From Rhizopus sp. PT2906 (lineage: Eukaryota > Mucoromycota > Mucoromycetes > Mucorales > Rhizopodaceae): a DNA stretch of 64,000 nt. The notes below the pieces were generated by a model. That model was given only the letters and a program-made list of their open reading frames with translations, ran no database searches and was not told the origin of the DNA. Both the position numbers and the translations under genes were made by a program. Below are positions 1 to 10,777 of the stretch, in pieces. Positions within the stretch are counted from its first letter, which is position 1. Each line of letters starts with the position of its first letter. The stretch is from contig JAMYHX010000067.1 of assembly GCA_025529335.1 (NCBI GenBank), positions 1 through 64,000 of the forward strand. The letters are read 5' to 3'.

Positions 1-1798
1 AGGTATAATGTAAATAAGAAAAGATATTCATTCACGATTGTGTGCATCAAAATAAACAGGATGTTTGATAAATTTGAAGTATATTTGATCGAATATAATA
101 TTACCACTTTAAATATACAGAATCAAAAAAGATAGGATAAGACTATATTAAATACAAATGGATTGAACATATATCCTCTACATGAAGAGCCATAAGGGCC
201 AAGCATTCTTAATGCTTACTGATATGCCAAACCAAATATTACTCTTTTGAAGTATAATAGATTTATTATTTAATTATCGTGTTTCATTCTTTTCGATCTT
301 TTAATCTCTTCTTATCAGTAAGTGTAATAAGGGATATCGTCACAATAAAACCTTGTTTATTGTCGTTTATAGTGTGAAAGATGGTTGTTTTCATTGCTGA
401 TTTTATTTTAACGTTGCCATGGGTATTTTACTTGTAAATTAAGATAAAATGAAGATCTTATTTCAACCTTGATTACCTTTATTTTGTAGTAAAATATGTT
501 ACCTGTTTTCAGCATTTGTCTATTTTTTGACCCATTTGAACAGCTTTTTTTGTACTTATGTTGATTAAAATGACCTATCCATACATTTGTGTATTGGTTC
601 CAACATCCTGTATGGCTTATCTGACAGCATTTGCTCTCATGGTTGACTGGACAGATCGTGCCTTGTCAGGATTATTTATGTAGATGAGGACCACTGTATG
701 ATTTGATCATAGTCATCTTCTTTCTTCCATGAACGTAAATAGTGTGTATGCAGACTATCAATTGATGAAATAAGATTATTCAAGGTAAAACGTTTTACTT
801 GAGGTTCCTTTGGTGTTCGAACGAACATTGCGTAACTGTAAGGTGTCTATGTCTGACCTTGGTCTCTACATTGTGATAATGCATAACAAATCAATTGTTT
901 TTTGCTGGAGTTTATCAATGGGGAGAAAGTTGCTGTTGTTTTATTTTTTTTATGTGTTTTATCAAGATTGTTATGTCTTTATAATGCTTGTTTTGGAGTG
1001 TTGACTATGGCTTTGTATTTTGCTTTTGAATTTTAAAGCGAATTCATTGAGTAATTTCACCGTGTTCATTGGTAAGAGTGATAGTTTGATGTTGTGCCAC
1101 ATTAAGGTTTGTGACATGCTCCAAAACTACTTTCATGAATGCGCGGCTTAGAAAGATATAAAAAGGGATATATTGCTTTTTTTAGAGTATTGACTACATC
1201 TGGTGTCGAAATTGAGGGAGCCAAGGTTGGATGAGATACGACATACAAAAGAGAGCATTCCTTTTTAAAATAGCAATTCGAACGATCCTTTCATGTCTGA
1301 AAATTCAAAACCATTTGGTTTGTGAGTGGGAAAGATTGTTTAAAGATGCATTAAGAGAACATGTTTACAATTTTCACGCAGTTGCAGTAGAGAAGATCTA
1401 CATGAAAGAAAATGAACGCATGTCTAATTGTGCTGTTAATTTGCTAGTCTTCCGCTTTGTTGTAAAAGACCTCTAAGGCTTCGTTTGTGCTGAATGCAAT
1501 AATATTCTGAAAACAACCACCACTTTTGAAGTTTAGGTTGAAAAGTAAAAAAAAAAAAAAAAAAAGTGAGTCAAGTAAATAACTCACTTTATTTCTAAAC
1601 GACAAAAGCGGAAATTGTTAGTACACTTGCTGGTAGAGTCTCAATTTGCCCAAAGTATACACGCTCTGCAGAGTTTAAAGGTGGACCCAAATACTCCCTC
1701 CTGAAAGAAAGAGTCTAGAAATAAAATAAACAAACAAAAAAGAAGGTAAAAACGCTGAGCTTTTAATTTCATCTAAAAAAAATTAAACCGTCCAAAGT
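1..1798. other. AT-rich intergenic region, no supported gene
   Basis: No open frame here has recognisable motifs, a plausible start context or splice-linked continuation. Two short + strand frames near 810-1004 and 1231-1476 look like chance ORFs in AT-rich DNA. A poly(A) run lies near 1548-1565. It forms the downstream flank of the small secreted-protein gene that ends at 1799 on the minus strand. Confidence 0.5.
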
Positions 1799-2056
1799 TC
1801 AATTGAACATATTGATGATGTTGTCACCGATATGAGTATTTTCACCATTGGGGATAGCAGCAGGGGCAAGAGGAGCAGGAGCTTCAGGTGCTGCTACTTT
1901 GACAGCATCAGCTTTAGGTTCTTGGCGTTGAGTACCAATTTCAGCATTGACTTTTAAAGAGAGTTTTTCTTGACTGTCTCTCTTTTGGAAAGAGGGAGCA
2001 GCGTAGATGACAGCAAACAAGGGAAGTAAGGCGACAAGTAATTGAATGAAACGCAT
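1799..2056 (-). CDS. small secreted protein with signal peptide and Kex2-type site
   Basis: This 85-residue intronless ORF starts at ATG 2056. The first ~19 residues are a classic signal peptide (MRFIQLLVALLPLF..YA). It is followed by a short stretch ending in KR (residues 25-26), a typical Kex2-like processing dibasic, suggesting a pre-pro arrangement. The mature part is polar and Ala/Pro-rich (PEAPAPLAPAAIP) and has no cysteines, so it is not a hydrophobin or a disulfide-rich effector. A TATA-like element lies 40-50 bp upstream. It is transcribed divergently from the ZNRD2-like gene, with under 300 bp between the two starts. I do not recognise the family; function unknown, secretion is an inference from the signal peptide. 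Confidence 0.7.
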   Translation of the reverse strand: MRFIQLLVALLPLFAVIYAAPSFQKRDSQEKLSLKVNAEIGTQRQEPKADAVKVAAPEAPAPLAPAAIPNGENTHIGDNIINMFN

Positions 2057-2095
2057 AACGATAAAAATAGAGAGACAGAGAATAATAATGTACGA

Positions 2096-2105
2096 TATTT
2101 ATATA
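2096..2105 (-). promoter_or_regulatory. TATA box of the small secreted protein gene
   Basis: TATATAAATA on the minus strand, 40 bp before the ATG at 2056. The other predicted secreted-protein genes and the GST in this window also have TATA boxes, 55-70 bp before their ATGs, while most housekeeping genes here show none as clear. Confidence 0.55.
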
Positions 2106-2353
2106 GACATTTTTTATATAGCATTCTTTGACGTTCCCCCCTCTTTTTCTTTGATTCATTCCTTATTGATAATAAACTATCTGCATACCTTATGGAACAA
2201 CACTGGGCATATTTTCAAATAGAAAACATGTCCTTTAAGAGAACAACATCTTTAAAAGGTGTGTTCCGCTACACCGCCCCCTGATTCTCGACTAATAAAT
2301 TTGATTGGATACATTTTTTACTTTAAGAAATAAATACTTTTTTCTTTTTCATT

Positions 2354-3231
2354 ATGTCAAAATCACCACAAAGAAGTGAAGAAGAAGCAGGTTCGCTTCT
2401 TGGAACATATTTACTACAAGGATGGGTAAAATGAAAATAATTAAAAATAATAGGTTATTAACTCTTACTGAAGGTCATGACTGATAAACTTTGTCCTGTG
2501 ACCGATTGTTCTTATCCTTTGATGAGATCGAAGGATGGATCTATTTCCTTTTGTACATTACATGATTCACTTCCTAATAAACCAACAGCAGCAGCAACAA
2601 CAACAAATCAAAAGAAGCCCTTGACAAACAATGAACCTGTTGCTGATCAACTTGCACTTCAACGACAGAGACGAGAACAGTCTTCAAAAGCATCTCAGTT
2701 GATTGGAGAAAAGATGTTGCAGAGATGGACACTCTTGAACGAACACTGCCCAAATGATACATGCTATGCTGTAAATATATTAGTTTTATCATGCAATATA
2801 TGTATACATTAACATTTACAAACCAGATACCCTTAGTTCGTCACCCAGAGACAAAACAAATGTATTGTGTTATATGTGAAAACATCATTGATCCTGAAGG
2901 GCAGCAACAACAACAACAACAACAACAAGAAGTCAAAAAGAATGAAAACATAAAACAGAAAAAGAAGGAAGATCAATCTATCAAACAAGAGGCAGTTAAT
3001 AGAACAATAGCTCATAAACGACAAAAGACAACAACATCATCCGTCTTCTCAACCAAGTCCGTTCTGTCGACACTTGCCGCCAAGATGGATTACTTGAACG
3101 AAGAAGTCAAGGAAACTTATGATCCTAGTGAACTTGCTAAATTATTTGATTCAATCAAGTCATGCGCTCAAGCTATTGAAGCCTGTGTTGAAGCTGGAAA
3201 AGTTTATGACAAGACCCTGGGGAGGGATTAA
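2354..3231 (+). CDS. ZNRD2: ZNRD2/SSSCA1-like (Auto_anti-p27) zinc-ribbon protein
   Basis: Exons 2354-2425, 2474-2770 and 2827-3231 give 257 aa; introns of 48 and 56 nt have GT-AG ends, both phase 0. The first exon (24 codons) is short but is required to complete the family motif. The N-terminal half has two tandem p27-type zinc-ribbon units: LLQGWVMTDKLCPVTDC..FCTLH and MLQRWTLLNEHCPNDTC..YCVIC, which look like an internal duplication. Human ZNRD2 (Sjogren syndrome/scleroderma autoantigen 1) has one such ribbon. A polyglutamine tract (about 9 Q) and a Lys-rich linker follow, then a helical C-terminus. In the family the role is poorly defined (reported tankyrase and centromere links in animals), so I make no functional claim. 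Its stop lies 80 bp before the OMA1 start on the same strand. Confidence 0.8.
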
Positions 3232-3310
3232 AACAGTAACACAAGGATGTAAAAATAAATTTATTATTTCCCTTTTTCTCCATGTCTTTTTCTTTTTTTA
3301 TTATATAAAC

Positions 3311-4791
3311 ATGCAACGTTTATTACCAAAGGCAGCACTTAGACGCTCTATATGCTTCTCTTGTTATTATAGGCAAACAAACAAGATAAACAACAAAAGA
3401 GCTTTCCATAGCAGTCGTCCAACTCATGTTCCCCTGGTACCTTTTCCTGCTTTTCTCCTTGGTGCATTCAAGACTGGCAAATTAGTCAGCGTCATTTCCT
3501 TATCGTCCAAGACATCACTTACATTATTACCACATACCTTTCGTCGAGGAAAAGGAAGCAAGTTACAGTTAGTCGCCAAAATCTTGGCAGGAATACCCTT
3601 ATTTGGAGTTGGACTATTGTTTGCTGTTGGTTTGGACCAAGCCCCAAATACGTCAAGGTTAAGGTTAATTTATCTAAGTGAAGAAGAAGAAGAAGATATC
3701 GTAAAGGATGAGATCAATACGCTGCTAGATGCACAACGAGGACTTGTTGCCCCCAGAGATAGTGAAGCGGTCATTTGGCTACAGACCATAGTAGATAACC
3801 TCGCAGCTGTGGCTGTGGATGATATTCGTGACCCTGTGCGACAATATTCTATCCAAAAAAAGGAAACAGTTAATGACAGTGACAGCACCGAAGTATTGGT
3901 CGTGCCTTCGAACGATATAGAAACGATCGTGAGCTCAACAGCAGATGAGATTCGAGCAAACATACCAAAACGAAACTTTGAAGTAGACTTCATCTGTGAT
4001 TCGACTACGGTCAATGCGATGTGTGTTGGATCACATATTGTTGTATATGATCTATTGACACAGTATATGGAATATGACTCAAGTAGAATGGCAGTCATAC
4101 TCTCTCATGAAATAGCGCATTCGATACAAAGACACTTTGTAGAGCAGCATGGATTTGCAGCACTCATGTTTATGTTGGGTGATATCACTAGAGGCGTCTT
4201 TTGGATGGTAACTGAATCACTTGGACCGTAAGTGGAATATTTATATTTTACCAAGAGAGAGATCGATTAACAACTGACCATAGATACGTCAATCAGAAAA
4301 TAAACGATTATATTTCAATGTTCATCACCTTGGAAACACAGACTACATACAATAGAAGATTAGAAAAGGAGGCAGATCTGGTTGGATTGATGATACTGGC
4401 CAAAGCAGGATATGACCCTAGAATAGCAGTTGAAGTATGGGAAAGGATGGCAGAATTAGAAAATTATATAGACGATAAAACTGAACAAGTGGTAGCCAGT
4501 TCTCAAAATAAGGCAATCGACACAGTTGAAGAATTACAACAAGTGAACATTGTCGAATTCTTTTCGACATTGATTAGTAACTGGTTTGGATCAAGTCATC
4601 CACCCAGCGAAGAAAGAATAGAGTACATGAAAGAACACTTGGATGAAGCAATCAAAGTTTATGAACAATCAATTCAATTGAATGGATATCCAAAAGAGTA
4701 TATATTTCAAATGGATGACGTTGGAAATAACAATAGCTTGTTTACAAATGTTAAAAATTGGTTATCAAGTATAATCACCACAGTCAAGTGA
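3311..4791 (+). CDS. OMA1: OMA1-like mitochondrial M48 metalloprotease
   Basis: Exons 3311-4227 and 4284-4791 (56-nt intron, GT-AG, phase 2) encode 474 aa. The start chosen is the ATG at 3311 (MQRLLPKAALRRS), which begins a Ser/Arg-rich mitochondrial presequence ending near residue 40 (AFHSSRP). A hydrophobic segment around residues 95-112 (ILAGIPLFGVGLLFAVGL) is the expected inner-membrane anchor. The zinc motif HEIAH is near residue 270 and the third ligand is the Glu of the downstream EKEAD motif, encoded by exon 2. Oma1 is the stress-activated inner-membrane protease that cleaves the OPA1/Mgm1-type dynamin and takes part in mitochondrial quality control. The protein is longer than yeast Oma1 (345 aa) and closer to human (524 aa). 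Confidence 0.9.
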
Positions 4792-4892
4792 CCATGGTAA
4801 CACCTTGACACAATAAAAACAGGTTTCCTATTTCTTTATTGTTATTTTTCTTTTTCCTTTTTGTAACTGCTCTCTTTTACACAAACAAAAGC

Positions 4893-6767
4893 ATGTCAGA
4901 TTATGAATACTTGACTACAGAAGATACTCAACAATTACTAGAGAGACTGAATGATTGGAGAAAAGGAATATGCCCGAATGGACTGTTGGCTACTGAACGA
5001 TGCTTTGTTTTGAAGAAAATACCAAAAATTAGAAAGATAATAAACAATCTGGATGATGTAACAACTGAAATCGTATCTGAATCCATCTGGATAGATCATC
5101 TTATCAAATCTAGTGCTATCACCACAATGAACGATGACAGTCTCATCCAATCTTTATCTCAACTTTACGTCTTGTTTCATTCAGCAAATACACTCAAAAC
5201 ACAGACAATACTCCATTCTATTCAACTAGACAAGTATGCTGTGTTTAATGTAGATGATATCCTAAGACCTACTGAATCGCTTGAGACTGCAATTCAAGGC
5301 ATATTTCATCAATCGGATACAAGCATAAGATGGGCCTTATTATTATCCTTATGGGATAAGTTTGGTTATTTTTGGCCAAGGAAGATCATACTAGGTAATA
5401 TCAACGTAACCTATATCTCTTTTCTTTACTAATACGCGCATTAGGTTACAAAAATCATCTTTGTCAGTCATTTAGAAACACAAACGACTTTTATCACGTA
5501 TTGAATTCACTCAAGGATCAGCAACTAAAGGCAGCCAAAGTACACCGAGTGTTATCATTGGACGACTGTACAATCATTGCCAGATTAGATCTGACACCTC
5601 TGCATGACTTCTTCCCTGAACCTTACAAATCAATGATCAATGAGATGATTCAATCCAAATATATCCAAATAAGCGTAAGTCAGCCTATCAAGCTATACAA
5701 CATTGCAACCAATAGCTATCTATGTTGGGATTATACGCCATCAAAACATAACGATCCGTATCTGGTGCGCGCCATACCTGCAGATCATCTAAAGGATGTC
5801 AACCAAAAACACTACATCTGGAAACTATCTTATACTCCCACATCTGTCGCTTCTATTCCCTTACGTGGATCAACTAAAGTATACATTCAACCAGCTCATC
5901 AGCTACCTCATCAGGCTACTCTTTCCTGCAAACCCACTGAATATGATGCAATGACCCCTCAGCAATTACATTTTTCTCGTATTAAGGCGCTACGACTATT
6001 ACCTATGGATCATGATACTTATCAGTATGAAAAGTTAACATGGTTATTAGACTACCCAAACAACCATTTGAAATACATCACTGACTATCAACTTGATATC
6101 AAGCTAAACATCAATGAGCACATCAAGAGAATAAAACCATTGCTCGAAGGAGATACCATTCAGCTACAGCAAATTGGTCTATTGACTGCATTTTATCCTA
6201 TTGAAAAGCCTGTGGATTTGGCGAGTGATAAAGTGCCCAAGCTCAGCACAAAAAAATCTAGAAACAACGTTTTATGTATTGATGAAGACATTATTAGAGA
6301 AAGATATGCAAAGAATACAATATGGAAAATACAACTTGCAACAGCGTCATCTTCTACTGCTAATATGCAATTGAGCAACTTGAGAATGATTAAGCGTGAA
6401 CATCTAATTCCAGGTATTATACATCCCCTTTTTTTTTATAGAAATAATAAGCAATGTATTTAAAACCAAAAGTGTAGATAATATAGGCTCTCGTACCTCG
6501 TTCTATACTGATTCACAATCAATAAGGACACCAACAAGAGGAGGATTACTTAGGAGAACTCAGTCCTTTAGCTCGTTCGATTCTGTATCAAGTTCACTCA
6601 GGACATCTAGTCATTACACAGACAAGGCTCCTTATTTCGAAAACTTGGTTACATCCAAACTTACAACCAAACTGGTATCTCAGTTTGTGAGAAAGGTAAC
6701 GTTAGAACCCATTGCTCAACTAGTTAAACCACATCGTGCAAAGGATAAACGTATATCTCCTTTTTGA
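4893..6767 (+). CDS. unrecognised protein, three exons
   Basis: The model is 4893-5394, 5445-6413 and 6487-6767 (583 aa). The start is MSDYEYL at 4893. The first intron (50 nt) has a TACTAAT branch-like site. The second intron has two in-frame acceptors: 6441 (a 28-nt intron, probably too short) and 6486 (73 nt). I prefer the 73-nt form. Visible features are an N-terminal helical part; a segment with LWDKFGYFWPRKIILG that faintly recalls fungal MACPF-like proteins; a middle region with PIKLYNIATNSYLCWDY..HYIWKLS, reminiscent of beta-trefoil repeats; and a Ser/Thr/Arg-rich tail (SFSSFDSVSSSLRTSS). None of this is strong enough to name a family. It is convergent with CBP20, whose stop lies 24 bp away. 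Confidence 0.65.
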
Positions 6768-6790
6768 TATTTATAAAATATTTATTATCA

Positions 6791-7574
6791 TCACTCTTCG
6801 TCTTCCTCATCATTTTCTCTGAAACGTGGGTTTTCTTTTTGACGTTTACGTGATTCGTCTTCATTCGCGTTATCATCCATTCTACGCTTACTGCTTGCTT
6901 GTGCATTTGTACTTCTACTCTTGTATTCATCAGCGCCCTTTGGAATTTCTTTGATAGCCTCATAGTTCTCCTTTATGTTCTTCTCACGGTTGCGTTCAAG
7001 TTCCATTCTCATACGATGACCCCAACCACCACGACCAGCATCATATTCTGTACGATATTCGTCACGAACCTGTCCACCGCTTTTACCTCTTCCAAACTGT
7101 CTTCCTTCTCTAAAACCAGGATCTAAATCGCATCGAATAATACGCTCGTCCAGTTTTGTTCCGTTAATATACTTCATGCAGTCAAGTGCATCTGTTCGAT
7201 GATAATATCTAATAACGCGTGCATTAGTATTATTATTATTATTATTATTGTTATTATTTAAAAAAAAATCTTACTCTACAAAACAAAATCCACATGGTGT
7301 CTTTTGATGACGATCAAGGCCCATAATGATACGCTTGATTTCACCGCATTTACTAAATAGTTCGTATATTTGCTCTTCTGTTGTAAAAAAGGACAAATTG
7401 CCTACATAAAGTGTCGCGGTAGTAGAGAGATCATCTGTAAGTTGATTTGAAGAGCCCTTTTTTTGAATGATGAATATAAACACTAGTATTTATATACATT
7501 TGTTTTCAATCTACCTGATATAATTGATCACGGTAGCTAGAAGGAACTGCTAATGAATTTATTATAGTGGTCAT
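6791..7574 (-). CDS. NCBP2: nuclear cap-binding complex subunit 2 (CBP20)
   Basis: Exons, in transcription order, are 7574-7515, 7456-7275 and 7208-6791, encoding 219 aa. The short first exon supplies the conserved SSYRDQLYQ element before the RRM. RNP2 is LYVGNL and RNP1 is CGFCFVEY, the latter split by intron 2 at the final Glu. The CBP20-specific sequences TTEEQIYELFSKCGEIK, REGRQFGRGKSGGQVRDEYR and DAGRGGWG are present. These residues stack on the m7G cap in the human protein. The C-terminus is a charged, Arg/Lys/Glu-rich tail ending DEEDEE. Intron 1 uses an A-rich acceptor (AAAAAAAG); intron 2 (66 nt) contains an ATT-repeat stretch. The protein works with CBP80 in the nucleus in cap recognition, splicing and export. 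Confidence 0.93.
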
Positions 7575-7634
7575 AACAGAGAAAAGAAAAAGAAAAAAGC
7601 GAAAAAATAAACTGTCACTGCTGTCAGTGTTTAT

Positions 7635-7947
7635 TTAATCTACTGTCTCGGTACCATTCTGCGTGGTATTATTTGTTGTAGGGAAAGGATTCTCTTTACG
7701 TGAGCTATCTAATAGCTTATCAATACCCTTTTCTTTCAAAGTGATCTATACATTCTGTACTTTAGTTCTCATGTGTATTTGCTCCTTTAAGCTCTGTTAC
7801 CATAACGCATGCTTTGTAATCCTTAAATAGATCTTCACATTCGGGAGTTGTGTCTCCTTTTAGAAATTTTTCAGAGTACCAGCGATTGAAACAATTGTCA
7901 TATTTTTGCTTAAGTTCAGTACAGTTGACACCAACACTCGAAGACAT
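7635..7947 (-). CDS. MDM35: Mdm35/TRIAP1-like twin CX9C protein
   Basis: Exons 7947-7801 and 7745-7635 encode 85 aa. The intron runs 7800-7746 (55 nt, GT-AG, phase 0) and replaces the read-through VTELKGANTHEN ending with ITLKEKGIDKLLDSS, which matches the family. Twin CX9C motifs are visible: C-TELKQKYDN-C and C-EDLFKDYKA-C, with the family signature FNRWYSEKFLKG between them. Mdm35 is imported by the Mia40 pathway into the intermembrane space and stabilises Ups/PRELI lipid-transfer proteins. The length matches yeast Mdm35. The gene lies head-to-tail with CBP20, and a DIRS-like element begins about 100 bp upstream of its ATG, so its promoter is squeezed by the insertion. Confidence 0.92.
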
Positions 7948-8059
7948 GTTTTTATTAAACCAGGGAATAAAAAGAAATTGTTCAAAGCAAGTCGCTTTTT
8001 TATATTTATTTACTCAGCTGAGAGGAAAAGCCCTCTTTATTTTTTGGAATACATACTCT

Positions 8060-10481
8060 ATCCTTTAGTCTATTACTTAGTCGATATATGCTTGTTAGCA
8101 CGAACTAAGGAGGAGATGAAGAGGAATTCAAGAAGAATATTGCACCAGCTAACTTTGTTGGGTTTATAGTTAATCATCAGAAGAGCAAATTGGAACCAAA
8201 ACAGGTGCAAGAATTCCTTGGGTTTATCTTCAACAGCCAGCAAATGCAGATCAGTGTGCCACAGAAGAAGATGTCCAAACTGATGTCAAGGATCAAATAA
8301 CTATCCAAAGAACCGGAAATGACTTACTCATGTCGTTGGATGGCAAGTCTTTTGGGGAAGATTACGGGCAATGACTCCAGCCATTGGAGAAGCACTGTTG
8401 AGGTTCTGGTTTCTACAGCAAGATTTAGCAATGAGTTTACAGAAACAACAATACAACTGGGAGAAGCCATGTCCATTATCTGCCCAAAGTTGAAAGGGAC
8501 TACAATGGTAGACCAAAAACGCACAGCTCTCAAACGGTCTACCAACAAAGATCGATACAGACATCAGAGAACCGGATATCAGTATCCACGTAGACGCCTC
8601 CGATACAGGGTAGGGTATAACGTCAAAAGAAGTCGAAACACAAAGGTTTGGGTCAGAGATCGAAAGCGGCACTCCGATCAATGCGAGAGAACTGAAGACA
8701 ATCTTATTTGCTCTTCAGCTACACGCACGAAAATTCCGAAACTCATTGATACACATGTACACCGACAACATGACAGCACTGAAACATGCAAAGAAGTCTG
8801 GGAGAACAGCATCCGCGTTGCTTCAGACGCTAAGCTTGGAAATACAGCAAGTCATCACGATCAACCAACTGACGATAAGATACTTTCATATACAGGGAAT
8901 TAAGAATGTTCGAGCGAGCTACCTCAGCAGAAAGAAGAAATCACTGTACGAATGGACTCTTCCAAGGCACTTCTTTCAAATGATTCAACAACACTGGGGC
9001 AGAATGACGATAGATGCGTTTGCGACCAGGGAGAACAAACGATTGGCGAAGTTCTGGAGTTTTCAACCGAATCCTGAAGCTCAAGCAACAGATGCTTTAC
9101 ATCAAGAATGGCCGAAGAAGGGACTATACCTTCATCCGCCAAGGAAGTTAATACCGAGAGTCATAAGGAAATCACAGGCAGACAGGGTTGCAAAGGCAGT
9201 GATGATAACTCCAACATGGAGCACCCAATATTGGTGGCCAATGGTCATACGTCAGAGTATAGACGATCCGATAAAGACCCAATTGAACAAGACATGGTCG
9301 GTGACTGTATGGTTATTATCAGGGCGTTCCAAGCAAATAAGGATATCAGCGATTCAGTAGTCGAATTTCTAAAGGAATCCAACAGGCCATCTACAAGAAA
9401 GAACTACGACCAAGCCTGGGCACGCTGGTCAGCATGGTGCGAATCGCAGAACCCTTCGTATAACCCGACAGAATATAGTCCCGAACACTTGGTGGAATAC
9501 TTGACTTATAAGAAAACGCTTTCCTACTCTTCATTAAACATTATACGTTCAGCAATAGCATCAGTGTATAGGATGATTTATTCACATCGACCACCTATAG
9601 CTTCCAGCCAACTAATCATACAGTATTTTGAAGCAAGGAGAAGGGAGGAAGAGAGATTGTCAAACAGCACGCAAGAGATCTATGATGTCAAGGTACGGGT
9701 ACAAGCTACATTGTCGTGGGGATCGACATCGGAATTGACCATAAGCAAGTTACAGCTGAAGACCTTAACCCTTTTAACCATCGCGATTATGTGGAGGCCG
9801 AGATCGGATATGGGCACATTATAGTTTAGGGACGTCAAATTCCAGATGAAAGAAGGTGTTGAAGGAGAGCCATTGGGTGTAACTCTAACAGCAATAAAAC
9901 CAAAGAAACCACGACCAAAACAATTGCAACTAGGCGCGATTGAAAATAACGAGGCATGTCCAGTGTACACACTTTGAACATTCTATTCATTCACCAAAGA
10001 TCAGCAAAGTCATCTATCGCAAGTCTATACACTTTTCTTGACTAATATGACACAAGACAATCCAAATACATGGCAGTCGGTTAAACCAGCCACAGTTGCT
10101 TCCTGGCTGAAAGGGGTTATGGAGAAAGCCGGTACAGACACAGACAGATTCACTGTCTACTCAATTCGGTCAGCTTCAAATACCAAGGCAGTTACAGTGG
10201 GATCAGAGATCGATCAGGTAAAGATGCACGCAAACTGGAGCCTCAGGCCAAGTGCTTTCGAAAATTACTATTACAAGCCGCATGATCAACACAAGCGGAG
10301 ACGAGAAATGGCCAACAAGCTTTTTAGTGATATTACCGAAAACAGAACCACATCCGAAGTTGGAGTGGAACCAACAATGATAGTCGTAGGAACGACTGAC
10401 AATAGTAACGTTGACGAAACGAAGACAAAGGATGTGGTTACCCGCCCAAGCTTTTTCCGTTGGCTAATGAACCGCAAGTAA
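8060..10481 (+). mobile_element. DIRS-like tyrosine-recombinase retroelement, 5' truncated and decayed
   Basis: In order the element shows: the end of a reverse transcriptase palm (YYLVDICLLARTKEEM, then QEFLGFIFNSQQ); an RNase H domain (SVDASDTGY, NARELKTILFAL, MYTDNMTALKH, about 8560-8900); a DIRS-type C-terminal RT extension (DAFATRENKRLAKFWSF); and a tyrosine recombinase (9350-10481). The RT active-site motif reads Y-L-V-D where Y-L-D-D is expected. The RT and RNase H parts need several frame changes. The 5' part of the element (gag and RT fingers) is missing. A second copy lies inverted at 21.7-22.4 kb. I did not find the terminal repeats, so the ends given are approximate. Confidence 0.8.
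9354..10481 (+). pseudogene. DIRS tyrosine recombinase, interrupted by two stop codons
   Basis: One continuous frame runs from the SAM-like N-terminal domain (PSTRKNYDQAWARWSAWCES) to the terminal stop at 10479-10481. It is broken only by TAG at 9822-9824 and TGA at 9975-9977. Catalytic-region residues visible are the first Arg in MWRPRSDM, the H-x-x-R-like box as YSIRSAS (Tyr at the His position; this may be usual in fungal copies), HANWS, and the nucleophile region FENYYYKPHD. Members of this family integrate cDNA by site-specific recombination rather than with a DDE integrase. With only two nonsense codons, the copy looks young compared with the RT half. Confidence 0.75.
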
Positions 10482-10777
10482 AAAGAAATTCCCGTCCCTC
10501 ATGTCTTAAATCACAAAAAGCTTGAGCGCGGCCTTCAAGGTATAAAGGGAACACAATTTAATTATATAAGACTGAAAATAAGCGCAGTCCGGAGGGCTTT
10601 AACCACATCCTTTGTCATCGTTTCACCAACGTTACTATGTGTGCAGTGAAAGGGATGGACATGCACATAACAAGGATTTTTCATGAAAAAAACGTGTACA
10701 CATATAACGAATAATTTAGGAAAACTTCTTAGCCAATCTTTCTTTTACCGCTTCATTCGCAGTACGTAAGGAGAAAC

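Noticed and set aside
3119..3310. Upstream extension of the OMA1 frame to 3119
   Set aside because: It overlaps the coding end of the ZNRD2-like gene. The ATG at 3311 begins a good mitochondrial presequence.
3670..4098. 142-codon minus-strand frame opposite OMA1
   Set aside because: No motif; the plus strand is a clear M48 protease exon.
8319..8903. 194-codon + frame rich in Arg within the DIRS element
   Set aside because: It is an out-of-phase reading of the RNase H region; the correct sense lies in neighbouring frames.
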